Shown piece by piece: positions 48,521 through 56,263 of a DNA stretch of 56,263 bases (position 1 is the first letter of the stretch; every line of letters starts with the position of its first letter). Source of the DNA: a virus; the IMG/VR virus record IMGVR_UViG_3300032309_001984, positions 1-56,263 of that record, one strand, 5' to 3'. The translations under genes and the position numbers were made by a program. A model generated the notes under the pieces. That model was not told where the DNA came from, made no database searches, and worked only from the letters and a program-made list of their open reading frames with translations.

Positions 48521-49543
48521 ATGAAAAAGATTTTTTTTCAACTTTATAACCCATGCGGATTATTTAATCAGGTAACAAGCATTGAGTTAGGAGTAGGATT
48601 GTCAACAATAACTGGAAGGCAAATGGTTTGGCACAATATAAACAATCCACCAGATGGAAACTATGGCCACAAAAGAGTTCCAATATATTCTGCAAATTAT
48701 CAATTTAATAATAGAAGCGAAAAGGTTGATACAAATGTTTTTCCAAAAATAACAGATTTCCTTAATTGGAAAAATAAAGAAAATGAAATCTTTATTGATG
48801 ATACTGTAGAGGTATTTTCTTCAGAAACTCAAAATATTAAAAATTTAATGACATATTATTATTCAAAAGAAGAAGATAGCGATTTTTCTGAAGGAAGAGA
48901 GTTGTTTAATCTTGACGAAAATAAAGACTGGGACATAAGGAAAACGCTTGGGTACTACAGTAGATTTTTTAATAATAGAACAAAAGATTTAGACTCTTCT
49001 CTTTCTTCTGTAAGATTTAAAGAGGAATATTATCAACTATCAGAAAATATTGCAAAATCACTTGGAGATTTTAATGGCGCACACTTAAGATTAGCAGACC
49101 ATAAGCCAATGATCAATATATCTTCAAACTCTTTTAGCGAAGGTCTTTCAAGTTTAAATAAAGAAAGGTTAATTGTTTTATCAACAGATGAACCAAAAAG
49201 CGATGTCATAAAAAATTCTGATTATAGAGTTCTTTTGCTTGATAGATATATATTAAAAAATTTTTATAAAGAATTTAGAGATTTGCCTTTTAAAGAAGAA
49301 GTTTCTTTTGGAATAATAAATAATCTTGTTTTGCATCATAGTAAAGATTTTATTGGAACACCTGGAAGTACATATACAGGTTATATTCATAGGAATATAA
49401 ATCAAAAAACAGAAATTGGGTTTAAATTGTTTGAAGAAAAAAATCATCAGCCAACTGGTAAATATTCTTGGAATGGTTATAATAATAAAGATAGTTTTAC
49501 AAAGCAGTGGTGGAGAGAGTGGAAAGAGTCAAAATATGCATAG
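48521..49543 (+). CDS. O-fucosyltransferase-like glycosyltransferase
   Basis: 340 aa. GAHLRLADH (HxRxxD) and DFIGTPGSTYTGYIHRN (FIGxxxSTxxxxI) are the nucleotide-sugar motifs of the POFUT/NodZ GT-B group; N terminus NPCGLFNQVTSIELGVGLS fits the GxxNQ entry motif. Likely transfers fucose or a related GDP-sugar. The GDP-mannose epimerase two genes on would supply a GDP-hexose. Confidence 0.7.
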   Translation: MKKIFFQLYNPCGLFNQVTSIELGVGLSTITGRQMVWHNINNPPDGNYGHKRVPIYSANYQFNNRSEKVDTNVFPKITDFLNWKNKENEIFIDDTVEVFSSETQNIKNLMTYYYSKEEDSDFSEGRELFNLDENKDWDIRKTLGYYSRFFNNRTKDLDSSLSSVRFKEEYYQLSENIAKSLGDFNGAHLRLADHKPMINISSNSFSEGLSSLNKERLIVLSTDEPKSDVIKNSDYRVLLLDRYILKNFYKEFRDLPFKEEVSFGIINNLVLHHSKDFIGTPGSTYTGYIHRNINQKTEIGFKLFEEKNHQPTGKYSWNGYNNKDSFTKQWWREWKESKYA

Positions 49544-50177
49544 TCTAAATCATATTTTAGGAATTCACGGCCTAAAACCAAAAACAGTTTTACATGTTGG
49601 TGCACATATGGCACAAGAATTACAAATGTATAAAGATTTTGGTGCAGAATCTGGAGTTTTTATTGAGGCTGATCCAACAATATATCCTAGGCTCTCTGAT
49701 TCTCTTATAGATGAAGAAAATTGGAATACAATCGAGGCTTTAATTTCAGATGTTGATGACATTGAAGTTGATTTTTGGATATCAGATAATGATAGAATGA
49801 GTTCTAGTTTATTAAAACCAGGTCTTCATCTAACAGAACATCCAAACGTTAGGTTTAGACCTATTCCAATAAAAATTAAAACAAAAACTCTAGACTCTTT
49901 AAATCTAGGAAAATTTGATCTTGTTGTTATGGATGTTCAGGGGGCAGAATTAAAAGTTTTAAAGGGTGGTGTAGAAACATTTAAAAATGCAGATGCTTTG
50001 TGGCTTGAAGTTGCACTTGGAGGACTCTATGAAGGTGACTGTAGCATTAATGATCTTGTAGAATTTTTATCTAAGTTTGATTTTTATCCAGCATATGTTT
50101 TAATTGGTAGTACACTATGGGGAGATGCATTTTTTGTTAAAAGGAATACATTAATATCAAGAAGATTGGAACAATAA
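49536..50177 (+). CDS. FkbM-family methyltransferase
   Basis: 213 aa from MHSLNHILGIHG. VLHVGAHMAQE motif I, VFIEADP, and KFDLVVMDVQGAELKVLKGG (DVQGAE) are diagnostic of FkbM. Usually O-methylates sugars. Overlaps the glycosyltransferase by 8 nt. Confidence 0.9.
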   Translation: MHSLNHILGIHGLKPKTVLHVGAHMAQELQMYKDFGAESGVFIEADPTIYPRLSDSLIDEENWNTIEALISDVDDIEVDFWISDNDRMSSSLLKPGLHLTEHPNVRFRPIPIKIKTKTLDSLNLGKFDLVVMDVQGAELKVLKGGVETFKNADALWLEVALGGLYEGDCSINDLVEFLSKFDFYPAYVLIGSTLWGDAFFVKRNTLISRRLEQ

Positions 50178-50178
50178 A

Positions 50179-51210
50179 ATGAAGACAGCATTAGTTTTAG
50201 GAGCAGGTGGTTTTATAGGAAGCCACATGGTAAAAAGATTAAAATCAGAAGGATATTGGGTTAGAGGTGTTGATTTAAAACATCCAGACTTTTCAAATAC
50301 AGAAGCAGATGAGTTTATTGAAAGAGATTTGTCCGTGTATGAAAATGTTGAAAAAGTAATTCAATTTAAAGGATATCAAGGAAACTTTTATCACGAAGTT
50401 CCATATAAATCAATAACTTCTTTTGATGAAATATATCAATTTGCAGCCGATATGGGTGGCGCAGGATATATCTTCACTGGTTTAAATGATTCTCAGATTA
50501 TGGAAAACTCTGCACTAATAAACCTTAATCTTTTAAGAGCACAGTCAAGATTAAACGCAAAATATGATATTAACAAAACAAAAATATTTTATTCAAGTTC
50601 TGCTTGTATGTATCCAGATTACAAACAGTTAGATGTTAACAATCCTGGACTTAAGGAGTCTGATGCATACCCTGCAGATCCTGACAGTGAGTATGGTTGG
50701 GAGAAACTGTTTAGTGAAAGAATGTTCTTGGCCTTTAATAGAAACAATAAGATTCCAGTAGCCATCGCCAGATATCATAATATTTATGGACCAGAAGGAA
50801 CTTGGGATGGTGGAAAAGAAAAGGCACCTGCTGCGATGTGTCGAAAAGTTATACAAGCAGATGGCTTTATAGAAATTTGGGGGGATGGAGAACAAACTCG
50901 ATCATTCCTATATATAGACGAATGCATAGAAGCAACAAGAAGGCTTATGCAGTCAGACTTTACGGGCCCAGTTAATATTGGGTCTGAAGAGATGGTTACA
51001 ATTAATCAACTGGTAGACATTGCCTGCAGTATTGAGGGTAAAGTTTTAAGTAAGATGCATGTTCCTGGTCCTCTTGGAGTTAGAGGTAGAAATTCTAATA
51101 ATGACTTAGTTAGGGAAAAGTTAAATTGGGATTACTCAATGTCTCTTAAAGATGGAATTCAAAAAACTTATAACTGGATACTTCAAGAAACAAAAAAGAA
51201 CCCCTCCTAA
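50179..51210 (+). CDS. GDP-mannose 3,5-epimerase-like SDR enzyme
   Basis: 343 aa. GAGGFIGSH NAD-binding motif, YGWEK catalytic Tyr/Lys, and strong GME signatures: AADMGGAGYIFT, SSACMYPDYKQL, HNIYGPEGTWDGGKEKAPAAMCRK, WGDGEQTRSF and GPLGVRGRNS. GME converts GDP-D-mannose to GDP-L-galactose/gulose. With its neighbours it would provide an unusual sugar donor for a fibre or surface glycan. Confidence 0.9.
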   Translation: MKTALVLGAGGFIGSHMVKRLKSEGYWVRGVDLKHPDFSNTEADEFIERDLSVYENVEKVIQFKGYQGNFYHEVPYKSITSFDEIYQFAADMGGAGYIFTGLNDSQIMENSALINLNLLRAQSRLNAKYDINKTKIFYSSSACMYPDYKQLDVNNPGLKESDAYPADPDSEYGWEKLFSERMFLAFNRNNKIPVAIARYHNIYGPEGTWDGGKEKAPAAMCRKVIQADGFIEIWGDGEQTRSFLYIDECIEATRRLMQSDFTGPVNIGSEEMVTINQLVDIACSIEGKVLSKMHVPGPLGVRGRNSNNDLVREKLNWDYSMSLKDGIQKTYNWILQETKKNPS

Positions 51211-51217
51211 GAGGGGT
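51200..51217. terminator. Bidirectional terminator
   Basis: ACCCCTC-CTAA-GAGGGGT; on the minus strand followed by TCTTTTTTG. Serves the convergent genes ending at 51210 and 51232. Confidence 0.8.
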
Positions 51218-51231
51218 CCTAATTTGATATA

Positions 51232-51795
51232 TTATTTAGGAAATTTACTCATCCACATTTTGGTCTTTGGGGTAATGCCCTTCCAAGAAGACCAATCATC
51301 TCCACCCTTTGTCATGTAGTATACAATTTCTGCATTCTTCACGGGATTGAATAATTCAGCATTAGAGTCCAAGTCAAACTTATCCCTACGATCAGGACCA
51401 AGTGTATCAATCATATTAATTTGGAACATTCCATAAGAGGAGTCCCCAGTCTTGTGGTTGCCATTAAATGCCAAAGGCCTACCATTAGATTCTTTCTTGG
51501 CAATGGCCCAAGCCACTACAAGATCTTGCCCCTTAAACCCTACAAGGGAAAGGAGTTGCTTTAGTTCAATATCGGTCAGAGATGTCTTATTCTCAAAACT
51601 CTCTAGCCTTTTTGCCTTAGAAACCAAAAAAACCTCTTTCGAGGCGGTTTCCGATGTTTGAGCCTGTTTCAGGCTAAGGTTGTTCTTAGTATCAAGATCT
51701 GAAATAGCATTAGCAGAGTTAGACATAACCGTTACTAATGCTACAATACTGAGTGTGCTAATGATCTCTTTGTTTCTTTCGATAAATTTAATCAT
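51232..51795 (-). CDS. Secreted lytic transglycosylase
   Basis: 187 aa from MIKFIERNKEI. Signal peptide with NSANA cleavage region (about residue 31); C-terminal SLT/GEWL-type domain with AKKESNGRP (catalytic Glu), SSYGMFQINM and NPVKNAEIVYYM. GGAGGAAACT ribosome site. Promoter TTGACT-N18-TATACT, and an AACACC/GGTGTT hairpin at the 5' end of the mRNA (51827-51844). Cleaves peptidoglycan glycan strands; may aid release or entry. Confidence 0.82.
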   Translation of the reverse strand: MIKFIERNKEIISTLSIVALVTVMSNSANAISDLDTKNNLSLKQAQTSETASKEVFLVSKAKRLESFENKTSLTDIELKQLLSLVGFKGQDLVVAWAIAKKESNGRPLAFNGNHKTGDSSYGMFQINMIDTLGPDRRDKFDLDSNAELFNPVKNAEIVYYMTKGGDDWSSWKGITPKTKMWMSKFPK

Positions 51796-51937
51796 AGTTT
51801 CCTCCTTAGAAAACAATAACACCTTGGTAGGTGTTACTACCTAGTATAACATAATTTTACCCCAAAAGTCAAATTTAGCGTATATTTTTTATTTTAATAT
51901 TTTGGTATGATAAACTTATATTGTAGATGGAGAAATA

Positions 51938-52165
51938 ATGTCTAAATGGGACGAATGGAAAATTGCAAGTGGGGCTACAAAGCCATGGCACCTTTTAAAT
52001 CCAAATCAGTATTCAGAAGAAGAGGGTTTGGCTAGAAAAAGGCTCTTAATTTGTCAAGGGTGTCCACAATTAATTAAACTAACAACTCAGTGCAAAAAAT
52101 GTGGGTGCATAATGAGCCTAAAAACTAAACTAGAGGCTGCAACATGCCCATTGGGTAAGTGGTAA
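51938..52165 (+). CDS. DUF6171-like Cys-rich protein
   Basis: 75 aa. LLICQGCPQL...QCKKCGCIMSLKTKLEAATCPLGKW: three Cys groups, a pattern common in tailed phages; probable zinc binding. GGAGAAATA before the ATG. Confidence 0.7.
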   Translation: MSKWDEWKIASGATKPWHLLNPNQYSEEEGLARKRLLICQGCPQLIKLTTQCKKCGCIMSLKTKLEAATCPLGKW

Positions 52166-52229
52166 TTTTAAATGTTACTTGTGTAAATTATCAGACAACT
52201 AAATTCTATAGAGTGGTATAATAAAGATT

Positions 52230-52781
52230 ATGGCTACAGGCGTATCATCTAATTATCCTACTATGAAGTTTCCTCTTGCTTCAGATCCCGTGAATGTACA
52301 CGGAGACATTAAAGTGCTTGTTGATGCCCTTAATGATATTTTGCCACCACTAGGAATGACCAGTGTTTCTTCACCAGTTAGAAATAATACCAATTTTGTC
52401 TTGTCTGCTGGAACTCCAGTTTATATTACAGGAAATGTTTCTCATAGTGGACAGATGAAAACAACGGTAGAAAGATATAATCCATCAAGTCTAACTCATA
52501 ATCCAGATGCACCAATACTTGGATTAATACAAACAGGAATTTCTGCATTAAGTGATGGTGTTGCTGTTGTGTCTGGAGTTTTACAGATGAATACTTCTGG
52601 TATAGGTGCTCCAGGAACTAAGGTTTATATTAACTCAAGTGGAGAACTTGTTGGAGGAAGACCTTTAACTGGTCCAGCAAGATATGTTGCAGTAGTTGCC
52701 GTTCAAGGAACACAAGGTTTGCTTGTTGTTCAGACAAAAGGCAATGGTACTTGGGGAGCACTCAAAGACGGATTGTCGTGA
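52230..52781 (+). CDS. Structural protein, leaderless
   Basis: 183 aa, beta-rich; GTPVYITGNVSHSG and GTKVYINSSGELVGGRP resemble phage decoration/fibre-associated proteins. TGG-TATAAT (52217-52222) ends 7 nt before the ATG. Confidence 0.65.
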   Translation: MATGVSSNYPTMKFPLASDPVNVHGDIKVLVDALNDILPPLGMTSVSSPVRNNTNFVLSAGTPVYITGNVSHSGQMKTTVERYNPSSLTHNPDAPILGLIQTGISALSDGVAVVSGVLQMNTSGIGAPGTKVYINSSGELVGGRPLTGPARYVAVVAVQGTQGLLVVQTKGNGTWGALKDGLS

Positions 52782-52793
52782 TATAATAACATT

Positions 52794-53177
52794 ATGGCTA
52801 CCTTTAGAAATCAACCAACAGACTCTTATGCACTAGGTGCAGCACCACCAGAAATTCGTTGGACAGTTGTTCGTGGCGATTCAGCAGCCTTTCGTGTTTA
52901 TGTAACCAACGATGCAAGAGAGCCACTTCTTCTTGAAGACTGGCAAGTTAAAATGGACATTCGTCGTAATGCAAGCCTTGTTCTTTCTTTGTCCCCTCAG
53001 CCAATTGAGTTTCAAGATACAGAGGGAAGTTTTACTGTAAACCTTACGTCCTCACAATCTGAACTTCTTCAGACAGGAGACATCTTCGATATTCAACTCA
53101 CAGAACTTCTATCAGAAGGCAGAGTTTGGACGGTAGCCAAAGGGTCAATGGTTATTATTGAAGATGTAACACAGTAA
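52794..53177 (+). CDS. Structural adaptor-like protein, leaderless
   Basis: 127 aa with IRWTVVRGDSAAFRVYV, paralogous to the 42433 product. TGA-TATAAT (52782-52787) ends 6 nt before the ATG. Confidence 0.7.
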   Translation: MATFRNQPTDSYALGAAPPEIRWTVVRGDSAAFRVYVTNDAREPLLLEDWQVKMDIRRNASLVLSLSPQPIEFQDTEGSFTVNLTSSQSELLQTGDIFDIQLTELLSEGRVWTVAKGSMVIIEDVTQ

Positions 53178-53383
53178 TGCCAACACACCAATTAGCACAT
53201 GCACAGGTACAAGAACTTGATTTAAGAAGAGTTCGTATAGATCACATACAACCAAAAGCAAGAGTTCAAGAGGTTTTGCCTTTTAGGGTACAGTTTATCA
53301 ATGTAAGTGTGTTTGGGTATTCAAAAACAAACCCTGCCCCAATTCCACTTCAGGTTATTGGATACAGCAACTATATTCTTTAA
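53177..53383 (+). CDS. Small structural protein
   Basis: 68 aa; TAATG overlap with the previous gene. Beta-rich; not recognised. Confidence 0.55.
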   Translation: MPTHQLAHAQVQELDLRRVRIDHIQPKARVQEVLPFRVQFINVSVFGYSKTNPAPIPLQVIGYSNYIL

Positions 53384-53415
53384 TTAGATAGTTAAAAGGG
53401 TGATATAATTACCAC

Positions 53416-53862
53416 ATGGCTAAAATATCAATCTCAAACGTAAAGGCCCTGTTTCAAACAGGAGACAGACCTACTCAAGAAAATTATGTAGATCTAATTG
53501 ATACCGCAGCAGCCCAAGCAACAGATTTGGGTTCTTCAGGTAACAATGAAAATACAATAAGTGGAATTGAAAACTTAACTGTTATTGATTCTTTTGATGC
53601 CACAGTTTGGCGTATGGTCAAGTATATTATTTCAATATCAAAGACTACTGCAGGGGACAATAAGTTCTATGCAACCGAATTAACAATTCTTGCTGATGGT
53701 ACAAATGTATCTGTTAGTGAGTATGGAACAATCGACAATGATGGGAATATTGGCACCATTAATGTCTCTCGCACTGGAAATACCGTGGCTATTACAGTCA
53801 CTCCAGATAATGCGATCAAGCCAGTCACCGTACGATATGCTCGTTTGGGACTTAAGGCGTAA
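53416..53862 (+). CDS. Structural protein, leaderless
   Basis: 148 aa. C-terminal part (IDNDGNIGTINVSRTGNTVAITVTPD) is similar to the end of the next fibre. TGA-TATAAT (53404-53409) ends 6 nt before the ATG. Confidence 0.65.
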   Translation: MAKISISNVKALFQTGDRPTQENYVDLIDTAAAQATDLGSSGNNENTISGIENLTVIDSFDATVWRMVKYIISISKTTAGDNKFYATELTILADGTNVSVSEYGTIDNDGNIGTINVSRTGNTVAITVTPDNAIKPVTVRYARLGLKA

Positions 53863-53880
53863 TAAAAGGAGATATAAAAA

Positions 53881-55641
53881 ATGGCAACAGTAAATAAAGA
53901 TTTTAAAATTAAGAGTGGTTTAGTCGTTGAAGGTTCATCAGCAACAGTTGGCGGATTTGACGTTCTTACAAAGAAGCAAGCAGATCAAGATTACATCGTT
54001 GGTCTTATTGGTGGTACAGCAACATCTGCTAATACTGCAAATACAGTTGTAAAGCGTGATGCATCAGGTAACTTTGCTGCAGGAACAATTACAGCAGCAT
54101 TAACTGGTAATGCAAGTACAGCAACAACACTTGCCACAGCAAGAACTATTGCTGGTCAATCATTTGACGGTAGTGCTAATGTTAGCATTGCACCAACAGA
54201 CTTAACAGGAGTAACTGCAACAGCAGCAGAAATTAATATTCTTGATGGAGCAACACTTTCAACAGCAGAATTAAACATCCTTGACGGTGTAACTGCAAGT
54301 GCATCAGAACTTAATATTCTTGATGGAGTTACAGCATCTACAGCAGAACTTAACTTTGTTGACGGAGTAACTTCAGCAATTCAGGATCAGATTAATGCTA
54401 AGGCACCATCTGCTTCACCAACATTTACAGGTACAGTTTCTGGTATTGACAAGACTATGGTTGGTCTTGGAAACGTAGACAATACTTCTGATGCTAACAA
54501 GCCAGTTTCAACTGCTACACAAACAGCACTTGACCTAAAGGCTCCTCTTGCATCACCAGCCCTAACAGGCACACCTACTGCTCCTACAGCAACTGCAGGA
54601 ACAAGTACAACACAGGTTGCTACAACAGCATTCGTAGGAACAGCAGTAGCAAACCTTGTAGGAACAGCAGCAGAAGCATTAAATACACTTGGAGAATTGT
54701 CAGATGCACTTGCAGATGATCCAAACTTTGCTACAAGTATTGCTACATCAATAGGAACAAAGGTTTCAAAGTCTGGAGATACAATGACTGGACTTCTTGT
54801 CCTTTCAGCAGATCCATCAGCAAACCTTGGAGCAGCAACAAAGCAGTATGTTGATACAGCAGAATCAGATGCAGTGAACGCAGCAGGAACTGCAGCAGAC
54901 ACAAAGATTGCAACTGCAGTAGGAGCATTGACAAAGTCTTCAGTAGGACTTGGAAATGTTGACAATACTTCAGACGCAAACAAACCAGTTTCAACTGCAC
55001 AGGCTGCAGCAATTGCAACAGCAAAGACTGAAGCACAAGCATACGCAGATGCACTTACAACATCTGATGTAGCAGAAGGAACAGCACAGTACTTCACAGA
55101 TGCTCGTGCTAAGTCTTCAGCAGCATCACTTTTGACTGGTGCAACACTTTCAAACATCACAATCACAGGAACAGGTGCAGGACTTACTATCACCGCAGAA
55201 AACGGTGTGGCAGACTCTACAACATCTGATCTTGCAGAAGGTACAAATAAGTACTTCACAGATGCTCGTGCTCGCACTGCGGTAGATGGAACAGATCGTT
55301 CATTTACATCAGTTGCAATTAACTCAGTTGCTAAGCAGGTTGCAGCAACTCTATCAGCACCAACAGCAGGAGTTCAGACAGCCCACGCTTTTGCAAAGGC
55401 TGATTATCGTTCAGCAGAATACCTTGTAAAGATTGCCAATGGAAGTCACACAGATATTTCAAAGGTACTATTAACACTTGATTCTTCAGATAACATTGCA
55501 ATCACTGAATACGGAATGGTCTCAACAGGATCATCTCTTGGATCAGTTTCAGCATCAATCTCAGGAGCAAATGTACAACTTCAAGTAACAACTGCCAACA
55601 ACACTTCAACAGTGACTGTTGTCGGAACATTGCTTGCGTAA
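53881..55641 (+). CDS. Large repeat-rich tail fibre
   Basis: 586 aa. N terminus MATVNKDFKIKSGLVVEG; Ala/Thr-rich with ELNILDGV repeats (three near residue 120-160), two VGLGNVDNTSDANKPVS repeats and two (Q/K)YFTDARA repeats, all typical of phage long fibres. AAAGGAG ribosome site. Confidence 0.88.
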   Translation: MATVNKDFKIKSGLVVEGSSATVGGFDVLTKKQADQDYIVGLIGGTATSANTANTVVKRDASGNFAAGTITAALTGNASTATTLATARTIAGQSFDGSANVSIAPTDLTGVTATAAEINILDGATLSTAELNILDGVTASASELNILDGVTASTAELNFVDGVTSAIQDQINAKAPSASPTFTGTVSGIDKTMVGLGNVDNTSDANKPVSTATQTALDLKAPLASPALTGTPTAPTATAGTSTTQVATTAFVGTAVANLVGTAAEALNTLGELSDALADDPNFATSIATSIGTKVSKSGDTMTGLLVLSADPSANLGAATKQYVDTAESDAVNAAGTAADTKIATAVGALTKSSVGLGNVDNTSDANKPVSTAQAAAIATAKTEAQAYADALTTSDVAEGTAQYFTDARAKSSAASLLTGATLSNITITGTGAGLTITAENGVADSTTSDLAEGTNKYFTDARARTAVDGTDRSFTSVAINSVAKQVAATLSAPTAGVQTAHAFAKADYRSAEYLVKIANGSHTDISKVLLTLDSSDNIAITEYGMVSTGSSLGSVSASISGANVQLQVTTANNTSTVTVVGTLLA

Positions 55642-55676
55642 TAAAAAATAAAAATAGTTGGAAGAGGGAGTAATAA

Positions 55677-56129
55677 ATGGCAACAGTCGATAAAGACTTT
55701 AAGGTCAAGAATGGACTACAGGTCGCAGGATCTGGTAGTTTTGGAGGAACCTTAACAGTAGCAAGCCCAACAGAGAATTCACATGTAGCAACAAAGGCAT
55801 ATGTAGATTCTTTAACAGGTATGACTGTATCATCAACGGCTCCCTCTTCACCAACAAACGGTAAGCAGTGGTTAGACACAACAACAAATAGAGTTAATTT
55901 TTATTATGATGGAACTTGGTATACTCAAGCAACTATTGATGATACAAATAACTTACCACAACATATTCACGATACCGCAATTGATGGAACTGGTTTCATT
56001 GTATCTCAGTTCTATGAAGGTGGATCATTCAACAGCCCATTGGGTGTAGGTTTGGATGCAGGTGGACCAGACTCAACAGTTTGGACAGTTGTATTCGATG
56101 GCGGTAGTGTAGTAGATAACTTCAATTAA
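55677..56129 (+). CDS. Tail fibre protein
   Basis: 150 aa. Starts MATVDKDFKVKNGLQVAG, paralogous to the start of the previous fibre; contains AYVDSL and the GKQWLDTTTNRVNFYYDGTW motif of fibre proteins. Confidence 0.8.
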   Translation: MATVDKDFKVKNGLQVAGSGSFGGTLTVASPTENSHVATKAYVDSLTGMTVSSTAPSSPTNGKQWLDTTTNRVNFYYDGTWYTQATIDDTNNLPQHIHDTAIDGTGFIVSQFYEGGSFNSPLGVGLDAGGPDSTVWTVVFDGGSVVDNFN

Positions 56130-56186
56130 AACAGGGGTTATAATAAGATAAGTTAATGGGCAGCCCCCATAAAGGAGAAATAAAAT

Positions 56187-56263
56187 ATGGCAACAAGAAT
56201 GCAACAGCGCAGAGGTACTGCAGCACAATGGACGGCTGCAAACCCAATTCTAGCAGCAGGTGA
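56187..56263 (+). CDS. Fibre protein, cut by window end
   Basis: First 25 residues only: MATRMQQRRGTAAQWTAANPILAAG, the RRGTxxQW...NPxLAxGE opening of many phage fibres. TATAAT at about 56141 and AAAGGAG upstream. Confidence 0.8.
   Translation, partial: MATRMQQRRGTAAQWTAANPILAAG

Noticed and set aside
54387-55277. 296-codon open frame antisense to the large fibre
   Set aside because: Shadow of the Ala/Thr-rich repeats; no ribosome binding site or recognisable domain.

Overview
The window looks like an internal part of the genome of a large tailed phage that infects an AT-rich, probably freshwater, actinobacterium. The phage identity rests on a long block of virion fibre genes (42.4-56.3 kb), two cell-wall lytic enzymes, a phage GP88-family gene, a DUF932 gene, an HNH endonuclease, six tRNAs, and very dense coding with many start/stop overlaps and many tiny genes. 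The actinobacterial link comes from a WhiB-like protein (11.68 kb), a DUF7455-like protein, a proteasome/HslV-like peptidase, a secreted metalloprotease with a Cys-rich module typical of planktonic actinobacteria, and an unusually large number of leaderless-looking genes. The host assignment to the acI/Nanopelagicales group is an inference.

Layout. 0-13.7 kb (plus): peptidase, metalloprotease, a duplicated pair of [tiny Lys-rich peptide + SGNH-like protein], carbamoyltransferase, CHAP lysin, three DUF2061 proteins, SNase, thioredoxin, a CysC-like kinase/nucleotidyltransferase fusion, WhiB, XapX and Hsp20. 13.7-24 kb (mixed): a candidate small RNA, a run of 2-oxoglutarate/Fe(II) oxygenases, katG with a structured leader, five tRNAs, two glutathione-peroxidase-family genes and two CDGSH-type proteins. 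24-27.7 kb (minus): many zinc-knuckle microproteins, a glycosyltransferase, a methyltransferase and an HNH protein. 27.55-28.5 kb: an origin-like region with three exact DnaA boxes and about 20 GGTTTG/CAAACC repeats. 28.5-38.7 kb (minus): short-gene operons separated by a recurring control module (TGTCAG-N10-TAnnnT promoters, CRP/GlxR-type palindromes, GC-rich boundary elements, conserved hairpins). 39-42 kb: small mixed genes and a holin-like protein. 42.4-56.3 kb (plus): collagen-like and repeat-rich fibres, with an inserted glycan cassette (O-fucosyltransferase-like, FkbM methyltransferase, GDP-mannose 3,5-epimerase) and a secreted lytic transglycosylase.

How it may work together. KatG, two GPx-like proteins, a thioredoxin and CDGSH proteins form a peroxide/redox module unusually rich for a phage. 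Eight clear and one tentative 2OG oxygenases, carbamoyltransferase, glycosyltransferases, FkbM and the epimerase suggest heavy modification of a glycan or virion component. Three promoter styles are visible: (i) extended -10 boxes (TGnTATAAT-like) ending 6-7 nt before the start codon, about 25 cases, implying leaderless mRNAs; (ii) TGTCAG-N10-TAnnnT promoters; (iii) ordinary TTGACA/TATAAT or -10 plus Shine-Dalgarno. Several type (ii) promoters carry a TGTGA-N6-TCACA operator at helically phased distances, suggesting that a host or phage CRP-family regulator controls this phase of the infection.
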